A stretch of DNA of 35,697 nt, from assembly GCA_900111695.1 (NCBI GenBank), contig FOHD01000014.1, forward strand, positions 1-35,697. Direction: 5' to 3'. This DNA is from Olsenella sp. KH3B4 (GTDB lineage: Bacteria; Actinomycetota; Coriobacteriia; Coriobacteriales; Atopobiaceae). This document shows, piece by piece, positions 14,143 to 22,008 of this stretch; positions within the stretch are counted from its first letter, which is position 1; each line of letters starts with the position of its first letter. Made by a program: the position numbers and the translations under genes. The notes beneath the pieces were generated by a model. The model saw nothing but the letters and a program-made list of their open reading frames with translations, was not told the DNA's origin and did no database searches.

Positions 14143-16230
14143 GTGGTTCGTGCAAACCTAAATGGGCGCCAGCGTAACGAGCTTCATGATCTCTCCAAGG
14201 CTGTCGATGGAATTCTCGTTGCTGACATGATGTCCAAGTACAAGATTTCTCGGCGTAGTGTGTATTACGACATCGAGAAGATTCATCAATGGCTCTCGAG
14301 TGAAGGGCTCGGGCATATCTCTGTTGTAAATCAAGTGATAAGTGCAGACGGCGTCTCTTGGACCCAGCTGGGGCGGTTCTTTGGTGAACGCTCGTCCACC
14401 CATTTCTCTCTCGACGAGAGAAGGGCACTGACGGCGGTTCTGATTGTGTTGTCCATTGACCCAGTTACCATTGCCTCTCTTATGGATTACTTTGGCGTGA
14501 GTAGAAACACGACAATTGCCGACATTCGCGAGCTTCGGACAGAACTCTGCCCGCGAGGCCTTGAGCTCGATAGTTCTCCTACTGGCGGATACTCTGTCAA
14601 GGGCGACGAGATAACGCTGAGAAAGTACATCTGGCTTAAGCTCCAGGAGCTGGCAGCTTCTGGGAGGGCGGCTGATGTCAAACGTCATCTACAGGTAACG
14701 CTCACAAAGGCGACTAACAACGACATAGATTATTACGAGCTTTGTCGTAGTCTCATCAAACAGTACGAGTCGGACCTGCAAACACGTTGTTTCCTTGATT
14801 CCGCTGGTCTCGAGGGGATGATGATCCAGGTTTCCTGGTTGCGAGGGCTAGCTGGTCATTGGGTTGAGATGGGGCGCGAGGAGCAGTTGACTCTGATGGG
14901 GACAGCTTCCTTCCGCTCGGTACAGATGAGTGTAGAGAAGCTAAAGAGGGTTGGATTAATGCTCCCCCCTGAAGAAGTTCTCTATATCACCTCACTATTG
15001 CTGGGAATCAAGACAGCTGATTTCATGGCTCACAGCGAAGAAGATCATTACATTTCAAACCTGACCGAGCGTCTCATTGCAAACTTTGAGCGAGTCGGGT
15101 GCCTTACCTTCGTGAACAAAGGTTACGTCCACGAACAACTAACTCACCACATTCGCCCTCTTTACTATCGTCAGAAGTATGGCATCTCTGCCCACAACCC
15201 CCTTACAAACGACATCCAGAAGATGTATCCGATGACCTATGAGTTCACCCGCAGAGCTGCAACGCTCTCGGGGATGGGCCAACTCTCTGATGATGAGCTT
15301 GCATACTTGACGGTGTACCTATCCTCTGATCTTGATAATAAGATGCTTGAGCAGGGCGACACGAGTGCAACCAAGGTTCTGGTAATTGGCGCCTCAAATA
15401 TGTCCACGGCAACACTGGTAAAAGAACAGTTAGTAGATGCCGTGGGTATCCAGTTTGACTTCGACTATGAAGAGCCAGAGAAACTCAAGCGTTGGACTCT
15501 AGACAGCTATGCGCTAGTCCTTACGCTCGTTCAGCTCCCTCCTGAGATTTCAGGCGAGAACATCGTCAGCATTACCCCGTTTCTTACGGACGATAATCGT
15601 CAGCAGATATATGGTGTGCTGAGGAGGAATAGAATCATTTCTCGCTATGCCACCCTCATCGACGGAATCATCAAAATTGTAAGTAATAGTCTCCCCGAAC
15701 ACGACGCAACGATTCTCGAGTCCGATAAGCTGCATTTCGAGCTCTTTCGGTATTTCGACGAGAGGGACCGAGGGCTAATGGGACCTCCGGTGATTCAAAG
15801 TCAGAGTTCTTGCGTCCTCTCTGACACGGTTGTGGTTCCAGAAGGGTCAACCTGGAAGGAAGCGGTTATTGCCGGGGCGTTGGTGCTGCAAAACGGTGCA
15901 AATTCGAGCAGACTCGTTGAACGGATGGAGAACATCATTCGGTCGCGCAGGCTTCTCTACTATCGGCCTGAGAATGATGTTGTCGTTGTCAGATGTCCTA
16001 TGTATGGAGACGAGGGCGCTCATGTTGCTGCCCAGGCGGTAGTTTCTCCGGACGGAGTTAGGTTTCCAGACGGAGAAATTGCACGTGTCGTTATCTGTAT
16101 CGCGACAATTAATAGGTACTCACACTGGGGAACGCTCTATGCGTTGTATGAGTGGCTGTCTGTTCCAGATCATGTTGCCGAGCTCGAAGAAAGCGGTGCC
16201 GTCGGATTGAATGGGGGAGGTAAGCGATGA
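14143..16230 (+). CDS. PRD-domain transcriptional regulator (MtlR/LicR-type, BglG superfamily) of the PTS locus
   Basis: A 695-residue PTS-controlled activator. In order: helix-turn-helix about 20-55 (ILVADMMSKYKISRRSVYYD), a second HTH about 107-135 (SLMDYFGVSRNTTIADIREL), PRD1 about 195-295, PRD2 about 300-400 (QLTHHIRPLYYRQKYGISAH, with DDELAYLTVYL), an EIIB-like domain from about 410 and an EIIA-like domain at the C-terminus. PTS proteins phosphorylate PRD histidines to report substrate and energy state. The EIIB-like part reads KVLVIGASNMSTATLV, lacking the usual phospho-cysteine. The EIIA-like part has VVVVRCPMYGDEGAHV, where the IPH-type active site would be expected, so both may be non-catalytic. 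The GTG at 14143 follows AAGGAGGGG. It presumably activates the PTS operon downstream. Confidence 0.88.
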   Translation: MVRANLNGRQRNELHDLSKAVDGILVADMMSKYKISRRSVYYDIEKIHQWLSSEGLGHISVVNQVISADGVSWTQLGRFFGERSSTHFSLDERRALTAVLIVLSIDPVTIASLMDYFGVSRNTTIADIRELRTELCPRGLELDSSPTGGYSVKGDEITLRKYIWLKLQELAASGRAADVKRHLQVTLTKATNNDIDYYELCRSLIKQYESDLQTRCFLDSAGLEGMMIQVSWLRGLAGHWVEMGREEQLTLMGTASFRSVQMSVEKLKRVGLMLPPEEVLYITSLLLGIKTADFMAHSEEDHYISNLTERLIANFERVGCLTFVNKGYVHEQLTHHIRPLYYRQKYGISAHNPLTNDIQKMYPMTYEFTRRAATLSGMGQLSDDELAYLTVYLSSDLDNKMLEQGDTSATKVLVIGASNMSTATLVKEQLVDAVGIQFDFDYEEPEKLKRWTLDSYALVLTLVQLPPEISGENIVSITPFLTDDNRQQIYGVLRRNRIISRYATLIDGIIKIVSNSLPEHDATILESDKLHFELFRYFDERDRGLMGPPVIQSQSSCVLSDTVVVPEGSTWKEAVIAGALVLQNGANSSRLVERMENIIRSRRLLYYRPENDVVVVRCPMYGDEGAHVAAQAVVSPDGVRFPDGEIARVVICIATINRYSHWGTLYALYEWLSVPDHVAELEESGAVGLNGGGKR

Positions 16231-16670
16231 GCGCGAAGAGAAAGCTCGTTTACAATGGACGCCACGGCCTTCCCGAGGGAACGAGGTGCTTTTGGTGCGG
16301 CTCAAGTGACGCCAGTCCCGAGTTCATCCTTAATCCTGGTGGGTCTCCATTGCTGGCATGCTGCAGCCAAGTGGAGTACGAGAAGGCAAAGGCATTCATT
16401 AATAAGGATAACAAGGTTCGTACCCCCTACTATCTCGTACTTTTCGTTCTGCTCGTGGTCAATCTCTTCTTCATTGGTATGGATGTCCATACTTGGTGGT
16501 CATATGCTCCACTCCTAGGCATCTGCCTTACGGTATTCGTGTGGCCTACAGTCTTTACTCACTACGAGTTCTACGCTCGCCTGGGTCTCGTTAAGACCAG
16601 ACGGATTGTCAGAATCATCGCCTGTGCCGTTGCCCTTCTCTCGATACTTGCGGCCCTGAGTGTCCTTTAG
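16227..16670 (+). CDS. Small membrane protein with Cys-rich N-terminus, unknown function
   Basis: Not recognised as a named family. The 147-residue protein has a soluble N-terminus with a zinc-ribbon-like arrangement: CFWCGSS at residues 21-27, then a CC pair about 24 residues later (LLACCSQVEYEKAKAF). Two to three hydrophobic spans follow (PYYLVLFVLLVVNLFFIGMD, a segment around LLGICLTVFVWP, and a C-terminal IIACAVALLSILAALSVL). Its ATG overlaps the stop of the PRD regulator (ATGA), so the two are translated together. It lies 76 bp before the IIA gene. The tight coupling suggests it works with the regulator or the PTS, for example by tethering or sensing, but nothing in the sequence shows this directly. 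Confidence 0.75.
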   Translation: MSAKRKLVYNGRHGLPEGTRCFWCGSSDASPEFILNPGGSPLLACCSQVEYEKAKAFINKDNKVRTPYYLVLFVLLVVNLFFIGMDVHTWWSYAPLLGICLTVFVWPTVFTHYEFYARLGLVKTRRIVRIIACAVALLSILAALSVL

Positions 16671-16746
16671 GCCGTGGGCAAACAATCAGAAAACTGGAAA
16701 GACGTCGCTAGGCGTCTCGGGCTATCCCTGTGAGGAGGTGAGTTGA

Positions 16747-17208
16747 ATGAATAAGCTACTCGATGAGAATCTCGTCTTTATTGACGCAGAGGTTACCACT
16801 TCGGAGGATGCGATCAACCTCATGGCATCGAGGCTCGGGGAACTCGGATACGTAAAAGATGGCTACGCACAGATGGTCCTTGATAGAGAGAAGATCTTTC
16901 CCACCGGTTTACCTGGCAAATCGATGTGCATTGCAATTCCCCACACGGATCCAACGCTTGTTGTAAAACCGGCTATCGGTGTCATCGTCCCTAAGGAACC
17001 GGTCGAGTTCAGCATGATGGGGGAGCCTGATACAAAGCTTCAGGTTAGTCTCATCATGCCGCTTGTGATAAAGGACCCCAACAAGCAGATTGACCTCTTG
17101 AGGGCGATGATGCACGTAATCCAGGATGACGATCTTCTCCGTGCCGTTAGGACTTCCGATAGTCCGCGGGAAATCGTCTCACTCCTTCACGAGCTGGACG
17201 AAGCATAA
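16747..17208 (+). CDS. PTS EIIA component, fructose/mannitol-galactitol type (GatA-like)
   Basis: A 153-residue soluble phosphocarrier of the PTS_EIIA_2 family. The active histidine is His66 in SMCIAIPHTDPT, preceded by the expected EKIFPTGLPGKS. The C-terminal half (PDTKLQVSLIMPLVIKDPNK, then LLRAMMHVIQDDDLL) also fits the family. It takes phosphate from HPr-His and passes it to the IIB cysteine. It is a single-domain protein, as in galactitol systems. A near-ideal ribosome site GGAGGTGA lies five bases before the ATG. It heads the IIA-IIB-IIC set and, through the regulator's PRD domains, probably also reports PTS state. Confidence 0.92.
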   Translation: MNKLLDENLVFIDAEVTTSEDAINLMASRLGELGYVKDGYAQMVLDREKIFPTGLPGKSMCIAIPHTDPTLVVKPAIGVIVPKEPVEFSMMGEPDTKLQVSLIMPLVIKDPNKQIDLLRAMMHVIQDDDLLRAVRTSDSPREIVSLLHELDEA

Positions 17209-17250
17209 GCATTCTTCCTAGAGATCAAATTCAGAACAATGGAGTGAACT

Positions 17251-17556
17251 ATGAGACCAGTACGTATTTTGTGCGTCTGTGGCTCGGGCACCGCCACCTC
17301 GGCAATGCTCGCGGCAAAGCTTCAGGATGTCCTTGAGGAGCATGGGTATCAGCTTGATTCTGACGAGACCAATCCTCCTGGCGTGCCCATTGCAATGATG
17401 ACTAACGATTGGGATTTGATTGCCTTCACGAGCCCTATCGAGGATGACCCCGGAATACCCATGCTCAATGCAACGGGTTTCCTCGTTGGTATCAACGAGG
17501 ACGAGTTCATCGAGCAGCTCATGGATGAGGTTGGCAAGCTCGACCTTTCCGAATAG
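17251..17556 (+). CDS. PTS EIIB component, galactitol type (GatB-like)
   Basis: A 101-residue P-loop-like phosphocarrier. The phospho-cysteine is Cys10 in RILCVCGSGTATSAMLAAKL, the standard PTS_IIB galactitol motif. Length matches GatB and SgcB. It receives phosphate from the IIA histidine and delivers it to the sugar bound by IIC at the membrane. An unusual acidic strand-loop segment (DLIAFTSPIEDDPGIP) follows. The gene is 42 bp after IIA and 37 bp before IIC, with a ribosome-like AATGGAGTGA before the ATG. The substrate cannot be deduced from IIB. Confidence 0.92.
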   Translation: MRPVRILCVCGSGTATSAMLAAKLQDVLEEHGYQLDSDETNPPGVPIAMMTNDWDLIAFTSPIEDDPGIPMLNATGFLVGINEDEFIEQLMDEVGKLDLSE

Positions 17557-17593
17557 ATAGAGACCTCGCTACCACAGAATTAGGAGGCTTTCG

Positions 17594-19030
17594 ATGGATG
17601 CGTTTTTTGCTGGCCTAAAAGCATTCTTTGACGCATTTGGCAACTATATTACGGTGCCAATCATCATTTACATCATCTGCCGCATTTTCAAGACACCACG
17701 TAAGCGCGCATTTCAGTCTGCAGTTCTTGTTGGCGTTGGCCTTAAGGGTATGGCCTTCATTACTTCGGGCTTTGGCGGAGTTCTCACCCCGGTCGTCCAG
17801 CAGATGGTCAACAACTCTGGTCTCAATAGGCCAGCGCTGGATATCGGTTGGCAGGCGGTCGCAGCAGTCGCCTACTCGACCCAAATCGGCATGGCCTTCA
17901 TTGGGATTGGCCTTCTCTTCCAGATAGTATTCTGGCTTTGCAAGGCAACCGACATTTTTATGCCGTCGGATCTTTGGAACAACTACTCCATCTCCGTTTG
18001 GGGATCGATGTTCTTCCTGTTGACCCAGAACATCTGGATGGCATTTCTCCTGATGATCTTCATCAACATGGTCACTCTCCTGATTGCTGAGTCCATTCAG
18101 AAGCGTTGGTCGACGTATTACCACTACCCCAGCTGCGCGATGACAGCTCCTCACCACAACGGTGACGCCCCGATGTACCTTGTCCTCAACATCCTCTTCT
18201 CGAAGATGGGCATGGATAAGATTAAGGCGAACCCCCAAGACATTCGCAAGAAGATTGGATTCATGGGCGAGCCCATGTACATCGGATTGATTGTGGGTCT
18301 CATCCTTGGCGTTGTGGGGAACTTTACCCAGCTCAACTCTTTTGCCGGCTGGGGCTCTATCGCCAACGTCGCGGTTACCTGCGCCGCCGTTATGGCTATC
18401 TTCCCTCGCATCGCCGGAATGTTTGCTGCCGGCTTTGGAGCACTGACTGAGTACTCCAGGAAGACCATGGCAAAGACGAAGTATGGAAAGGACCGCGAGT
18501 TTATCGTGGCGGTCAACGATGCCCTGGGCTATGGCGAGGCGGCTACTCTCACTACAGGCCTGCTGGTCATTCCGTTCGCCCTGCTCGTTGCATTTGTCCT
18601 TCCTGGCAACCTCGTGATTCCCCTGATGGTCCTGCCTTCTCTGCCCTATATGGTTGAGGTTCCCGTCTCCCTTTCCAATGGCAACATCGTGAAGGCATGG
18701 CTAATGGCCATCATCGTCTTTAGTGCCAAGACCCTTATGGCATCCTATTGGGCAGCAACTTTCACCCAGGTTGCAGCCGAGGTTGGTTTCGAGGCGGCAA
18801 CCCAGGCAGTGGCAGGTGGAACCTTCATCATTGGCTACATTATGTCCAACTGCACCGCCGGTCTCATTACCATGGCTTTCCTTACCATGAACCCCGTGAT
18901 CATTGCCCTGACCGTGGCAGTGTACGTTGTCTTCTTTGTCCTCTTCAAGAAGAACAAGGTTCGCTTCCAGGATTACCTCGAGTTCCTTGCAACCGGCAAG
19001 AAGCCTGAAGTCGAGAAGGCCGCTGCATAG
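17594..19030 (+). CDS. PTS EIIC component, galactitol type (GatC-like permease)
   Basis: A 478-residue integral membrane protein with about ten to twelve hydrophobic spans. The GatC family is indicated by its start (FDAFGNYITVPIIIYIICRI), the conserved central loop around HHNGDAPMYLVLNILF and the segment RKKIGFMGEPMYIGLIVG. It translocates the substrate and presents it to phospho-IIB. Family members transport galactitol and other polyols or pentoses, so the substrate here is open. The downstream genes (aldolase, dehydrogenases, dehydratase) point to a polyol, deoxysugar or sugar acid. The ribosome site AGGAGGC precedes the ATG. A strong hairpin follows the stop, perhaps uncoupling PTS and enzyme expression. 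Confidence 0.93.
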   Translation: MDAFFAGLKAFFDAFGNYITVPIIIYIICRIFKTPRKRAFQSAVLVGVGLKGMAFITSGFGGVLTPVVQQMVNNSGLNRPALDIGWQAVAAVAYSTQIGMAFIGIGLLFQIVFWLCKATDIFMPSDLWNNYSISVWGSMFFLLTQNIWMAFLLMIFINMVTLLIAESIQKRWSTYYHYPSCAMTAPHHNGDAPMYLVLNILFSKMGMDKIKANPQDIRKKIGFMGEPMYIGLIVGLILGVVGNFTQLNSFAGWGSIANVAVTCAAVMAIFPRIAGMFAAGFGALTEYSRKTMAKTKYGKDREFIVAVNDALGYGEAATLTTGLLVIPFALLVAFVLPGNLVIPLMVLPSLPYMVEVPVSLSNGNIVKAWLMAIIVFSAKTLMASYWAATFTQVAAEVGFEAATQAVAGGTFIIGYIMSNCTAGLITMAFLTMNPVIIALTVAVYVVFFVLFKKNKVRFQDYLEFLATGKKPEVEKAAA

Positions 19031-19080
19031 CCGCTGAGAATAGCACCTAACTACCGAAACTTGCCAAGTGTAATTCAACG

Positions 19081-19113
19081 GTGCCTGCAGGGAAGCCCCT
19101 GCCCTGCAGGCAC
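19081..19113 (+). terminator. Hairpin between IIC and the dehydrogenase gene
   Basis: GTGCCTGCAGGG pairs with CCCTGCAGGCAC, a perfect 12-bp stem with a 9-nt loop. No T run follows. It is likely a partial terminator or an mRNA 3'-end stabiliser for the PTS part of the operon. Confidence 0.6.
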
Positions 19114-19136
19114 CCGAACGAAGGGTGACTGCCACT

Positions 19137-20189
19137 ATGAAGTTCCTTGTGATTGGAGACGTTGTTGTCCCCGTCGACCTTCTGGTCGAGGCGGCAAAGA
19201 CGCTTGATCCTGACGCGGAGATCGAGACCTCCTATTGGGACACTGGTGCTCGGAGTGAGTTCAACAAGCACTCGCTTAACCTTGAGAAGAACGGCCCCTC
19301 TGCAGAGCGTCCGCCGGCAGATGCGTATGAGAAAATTGCCGGCGCAGATGTCCTGCTTGTTCACTTTTGCCCGGTTGCGGAGGAGCTCATTGAAGCCGGT
19401 AAGAACCTGAAGCTCATTGGTACCTGTCGCGGAGGCATGGAACATATTGACGTCCCGGCTGCAACGGCACATGGCATCCCTGTTATTCACTGTATCCGCA
19501 ATGCCGAATGCACTTCCGACTTTGCGGTCGGACTCATGTTCGCGGAGACCCGAAACATTGCACGGGCGCATGCTGCGCTCAAACAGGGTGTTTGGCGCAA
19601 AGATTACGTAAACTCGGGCTATACCACGTCGATGTGCGAGATGACGCTGGGTCTTGTTGGGCTTGGCCATATTGGAAAGCTTGTCGCAAAAAAGTGCCTC
19701 GGTATTGGCATGAAGCGAGTCATTGCATATGACCCGTATTTGAAGCAGGAGCAGCTAGACGCAATCGGGCTGGACGTCCAGCTGGTAGACGAGGAAACCC
19801 TGTTCAGGGATTCGGACATCGTATCCTTGCATATGCGTCTTACGCCCGAGACCAAGGGATGCATCAACGAAAGACTCCTTTCGCTTATGAAGCCAACCGC
19901 GTGTCTCATCAACACCTCGCGCGCGGGGGTACTAGACAAGGACGCCTTTGTTAAGGCGCTTCAAACTAGGTCTATTGGGGGAGCCGCCCTCGATGTTTTC
20001 TGGGAGGAGCCAATTCCAGAAGGGGACCCGCTTCTCGACCTTGACAACCTTACGATGACGCCTCATACGGCAGGCAACGTTGTTGATGCACTCCCGAAGA
20101 GCCCGCTATTGCTCGCGAAGAAGATTCGCGAGTACTGGGATACAGGAAAGAGCGACATGGTCGTTAACCTGAAGGCCCTTCAAGCATAG
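19137..20189 (+). CDS. D-isomer-specific 2-hydroxyacid dehydrogenase (phosphoglycerate dehydrogenase-like)
   Basis: A 350-residue NAD-dependent dehydrogenase. The nucleotide-binding motif is LGLVGLGHIGKLVAKKCLGI, followed by an acidic residue in VIAYDPY that favours NAD. The catalytic Arg is in LINTSRAGVLD, the Glu in FWEEPIPEGDPL and the His in MTPHTAGNV, the full triad of the family. Such enzymes interconvert 2-oxo acids and D-2-hydroxy acids, or act on 3-phosphoglycerate or 4-phosphoerythronate. No ACT-type regulatory domain is present, arguing against a serine-pathway role. Within this operon it may oxidise or reduce a sugar-acid intermediate. ATG 19137 is preferred to GTG 19125 because GAAGGGTGA lies about ten bases upstream. 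Confidence 0.88.
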   Translation: MKFLVIGDVVVPVDLLVEAAKTLDPDAEIETSYWDTGARSEFNKHSLNLEKNGPSAERPPADAYEKIAGADVLLVHFCPVAEELIEAGKNLKLIGTCRGGMEHIDVPAATAHGIPVIHCIRNAECTSDFAVGLMFAETRNIARAHAALKQGVWRKDYVNSGYTTSMCEMTLGLVGLGHIGKLVAKKCLGIGMKRVIAYDPYLKQEQLDAIGLDVQLVDEETLFRDSDIVSLHMRLTPETKGCINERLLSLMKPTACLINTSRAGVLDKDAFVKALQTRSIGGAALDVFWEEPIPEGDPLLDLDNLTMTPHTAGNVVDALPKSPLLLAKKIREYWDTGKSDMVVNLKALQA

Positions 20190-20209
20190 TTCGCAAATAG
20201 AATTCGTAT

Positions 20210-20228
20210 TTTCATTTGTTAAATGAAA
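20210..20228 (+). promoter_or_regulatory. Stem-loop touching the aldolase ribosome site
   Basis: TTTCATTT pairs with AAATGAAA around GTT (8-bp AT stem). Its right arm ends in the AAA of the ribosome site AAAGGA (20226-20231), so folding could modestly limit initiation of the aldolase gene. AT-only stems of this length are weak. Confidence 0.35.
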
Positions 20229-20238
20229 GGATTTCGCC

Positions 20239-20904
20239 ATGATTATGCAGGATGCGCGAGAGCAGATTGTCGAATACGGCAAAAAGATGAGCGCTGCCGG
20301 ACTCTCCGTTGGCACTTCCGGCAACATTTCGATCTTCGACAAGGAGACGGGGTACATGGCCATCAGCCCCTCTGGGCTTGGTTACTTCGATACAACTCCG
20401 GAAGACGTTGTTGTCATGGATCTCGATGGCAACATCATTGATGGAAAGAGGAAGCCTTCCTCTGAGCATGGGCTACACACAATCTTCTACCGGAATCGTC
20501 CCGAGGCCGGCGCGGTTGTCCACACTCACTCTCCCTACTGCACTACCCTCGCATGTATGGGGGAGACGCTCAAGTCGGTTCACTATGTGATTATGGGGAC
20601 GGGTGTGGAAGAAGTTCCTCTGACTCCGTACATCACCTTCGGTACCCCAGAGCTTGCTGAGGCGGTAGGGGAGACGCTGAAGGCACACCCGAAGACCCGT
20701 GCCACGCTTCTCGCCAACCATGGAATTGTCGTCTGCCAAGCAAATCTCCCGAAGGCTTTCGGCCTTGCGGTTAACTGCGAGTTCGTCGCCCAAGTCCAGT
20801 ACCAGTGTCTGTGCGCAGGAAAAATGAATCTCATCACCCATGAGGAGATGGAGAAGGCATTCGAACGCTCGAAGACTTACGGCCAGGTGCCCGATAAGAA
20901 GTAG
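20239..20904 (+). CDS. Class II aldolase, L-fuculose-phosphate aldolase-like
   Basis: A 221-residue zinc aldolase of the AraD/FucA family. Visible are GLSVGTSGNISIFD (phosphate-binding SGN), the acid-base Glu in SSEHGLHTIFY, zinc histidines in VVHTHSPYCTTLA and the third zinc histidine in LLANHGIVVC. FucA cleaves L-fuculose 1-phosphate to dihydroxyacetone phosphate and L-lactaldehyde; relatives act on ribulose, rhamnulose and tetrose phosphates. With PTS uptake and a polyol-type dehydrogenase beside it, the likely job is cleavage of a ketose 1-phosphate to a triose phosphate and a short aldehyde. Length matches FucA (215 residues). A second in-frame ATG lies at 20245, but spacing from AAAGGA favours 20239. 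Confidence 0.92.
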   Translation: MIMQDAREQIVEYGKKMSAAGLSVGTSGNISIFDKETGYMAISPSGLGYFDTTPEDVVVMDLDGNIIDGKRKPSSEHGLHTIFYRNRPEAGAVVHTHSPYCTTLACMGETLKSVHYVIMGTGVEEVPLTPYITFGTPELAEAVGETLKAHPKTRATLLANHGIVVCQANLPKAFGLAVNCEFVAQVQYQCLCAGKMNLITHEEMEKAFERSKTYGQVPDKK

Positions 20905-20912
20905 CCATTTGT

Positions 20913-20940
20913 TGGGCCGAGGGTAAATGCCCTCGGCCCA
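20913..20940 (+). terminator. Hairpin between aldolase and zinc dehydrogenase genes
   Basis: TGGGCCGAGGG pairs with CCCTCGGCCCA, a perfect 11-bp stem with loop TAAATG. No T run follows. The GGCCGAG core reappears in the terminator at 24435-24468. Confidence 0.6.
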
Positions 20941-20963
20941 CATTGACGGGGGTGGAGGTAATA

Positions 20964-21989
20964 ATGCAGGCCGCTGTTCTCTATGACCAACAGGATGTCC
21001 GCATTGTTGAGCGTCCCATCCCAGAGCCTGCCGAGGGCGAAGTCGTTATCAAGAACGTTGTGTCAACCACGTGCGGGACTGATGTGAAAATATACAAGAG
21101 AGGCTATCCGCTTCTCAAGCCCCCGCATCCCTTCGGCCATGAGTTTTCTGGGGTTATTTCCGCGACGGGCCGTGGAGTTGAGGGCTTTCACGAGGGCGAT
21201 CGAGTTGCTGTTCACAATAGTGCCCCGTGTGGACGCTGTTACTGGTGCAAACACGGTCAGCCGTCCATGTGCGAGAGCCTTCTGTTCAACCGAGGGGCAT
21301 ACGCCGAATACGTGAAGGCGCCTCAACGAATTGTTCAGCTCAATATGTTTCGCATGCCCAAGGGGATGAGTCACAAAACGGCTAGCCTGCTCGAGCCTTT
21401 CTCGTGTGCCGTATATGGCATCCAGAACTGTCCAGTTGGCCTTGGCGACCTTGTTGTGATAAATGGGGCGGGCCCCATCGGGCTCATGTTTACGCGACTG
21501 GCTGTCCTGCGAGGCGCGCAGGTGCTCGTGACAGACCTTGCTTCAGGGAGGCTGGAGGTTGCAAAAGCCATGGGGGCATGGCGGACTCTGAACCTTTCCG
21601 GCATCGCGAATCCCGTGGAGGCAGTGCTTGAGTGCACGGACGGCCATCGTGGGGCGGATGTGGTTATCGAGTGTACGGGGAGCCTTGCCGTTTGGGAGCA
21701 CAGCCTACGGATGGCGCGGAAAGGTGGTTTCGTTCTTCTATTCGGTGGGACAAAGAAGGGGAGTGTGTTGAGCGTTGATGCGACTCTCCTCCACTATTCA
21801 CAGCTTACCGTTAAAGGCGTGTTTCATACGACTCCGTTTAGCGTCTCTCAAGCATTCAAGCTCCTGGAGATGGGGGTTGTAAGTGATAAGGATTGTGTCC
21901 AACACGAGTATTCCCTCAAGGAGCTAGAGAAGGCCCTTCTTGAGCATGCTTCTGGCTCGGTAATTAAAAATGCAATTATTTATGACTAA
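20964..21989 (+). CDS. Zinc-containing medium-chain alcohol dehydrogenase (polyol dehydrogenase/GatD-like)
   Basis: A 341-residue MDR enzyme. Catalytic zinc ligands are the Cys in STTCGTDVKIY, the His in PFGHEFSGVI and the downstream Glu in SLLEPFSCAV. The structural zinc site has four cysteines in CGRCYWCKHGQPSMC. The Rossmann motif is VVINGAGPIGLMFTRLA (GxGxxG). Relatives include sorbitol dehydrogenase, galactitol-1-phosphate 5-dehydrogenase and threonine dehydrogenase. Given the galactitol-type PTS, oxidation of an imported polyol phosphate to a ketose phosphate is the most natural reading. The ATG at 20964 follows GGAGGT by four bases; the TTG at 20943 is less likely. The stop overlaps no gene and is 19 bp before the next start. 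Confidence 0.9.
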   Translation: MQAAVLYDQQDVRIVERPIPEPAEGEVVIKNVVSTTCGTDVKIYKRGYPLLKPPHPFGHEFSGVISATGRGVEGFHEGDRVAVHNSAPCGRCYWCKHGQPSMCESLLFNRGAYAEYVKAPQRIVQLNMFRMPKGMSHKTASLLEPFSCAVYGIQNCPVGLGDLVVINGAGPIGLMFTRLAVLRGAQVLVTDLASGRLEVAKAMGAWRTLNLSGIANPVEAVLECTDGHRGADVVIECTGSLAVWEHSLRMARKGGFVLLFGGTKKGSVLSVDATLLHYSQLTVKGVFHTTPFSVSQAFKLLEMGVVSDKDCVQHEYSLKELEKALLEHASGSVIKNAIIYD

Positions 21990-22008
21990 GTACCAGGAGA
22001 GGACTTCT

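Noticed and set aside
17594..19030. Naming the PTS substrate as galactitol
   Set aside because: GatC-family permeases serve several substrates and the downstream enzymes do not match the galactitol/tagatose pathway (no tagatose-bisphosphate aldolase or kinase).
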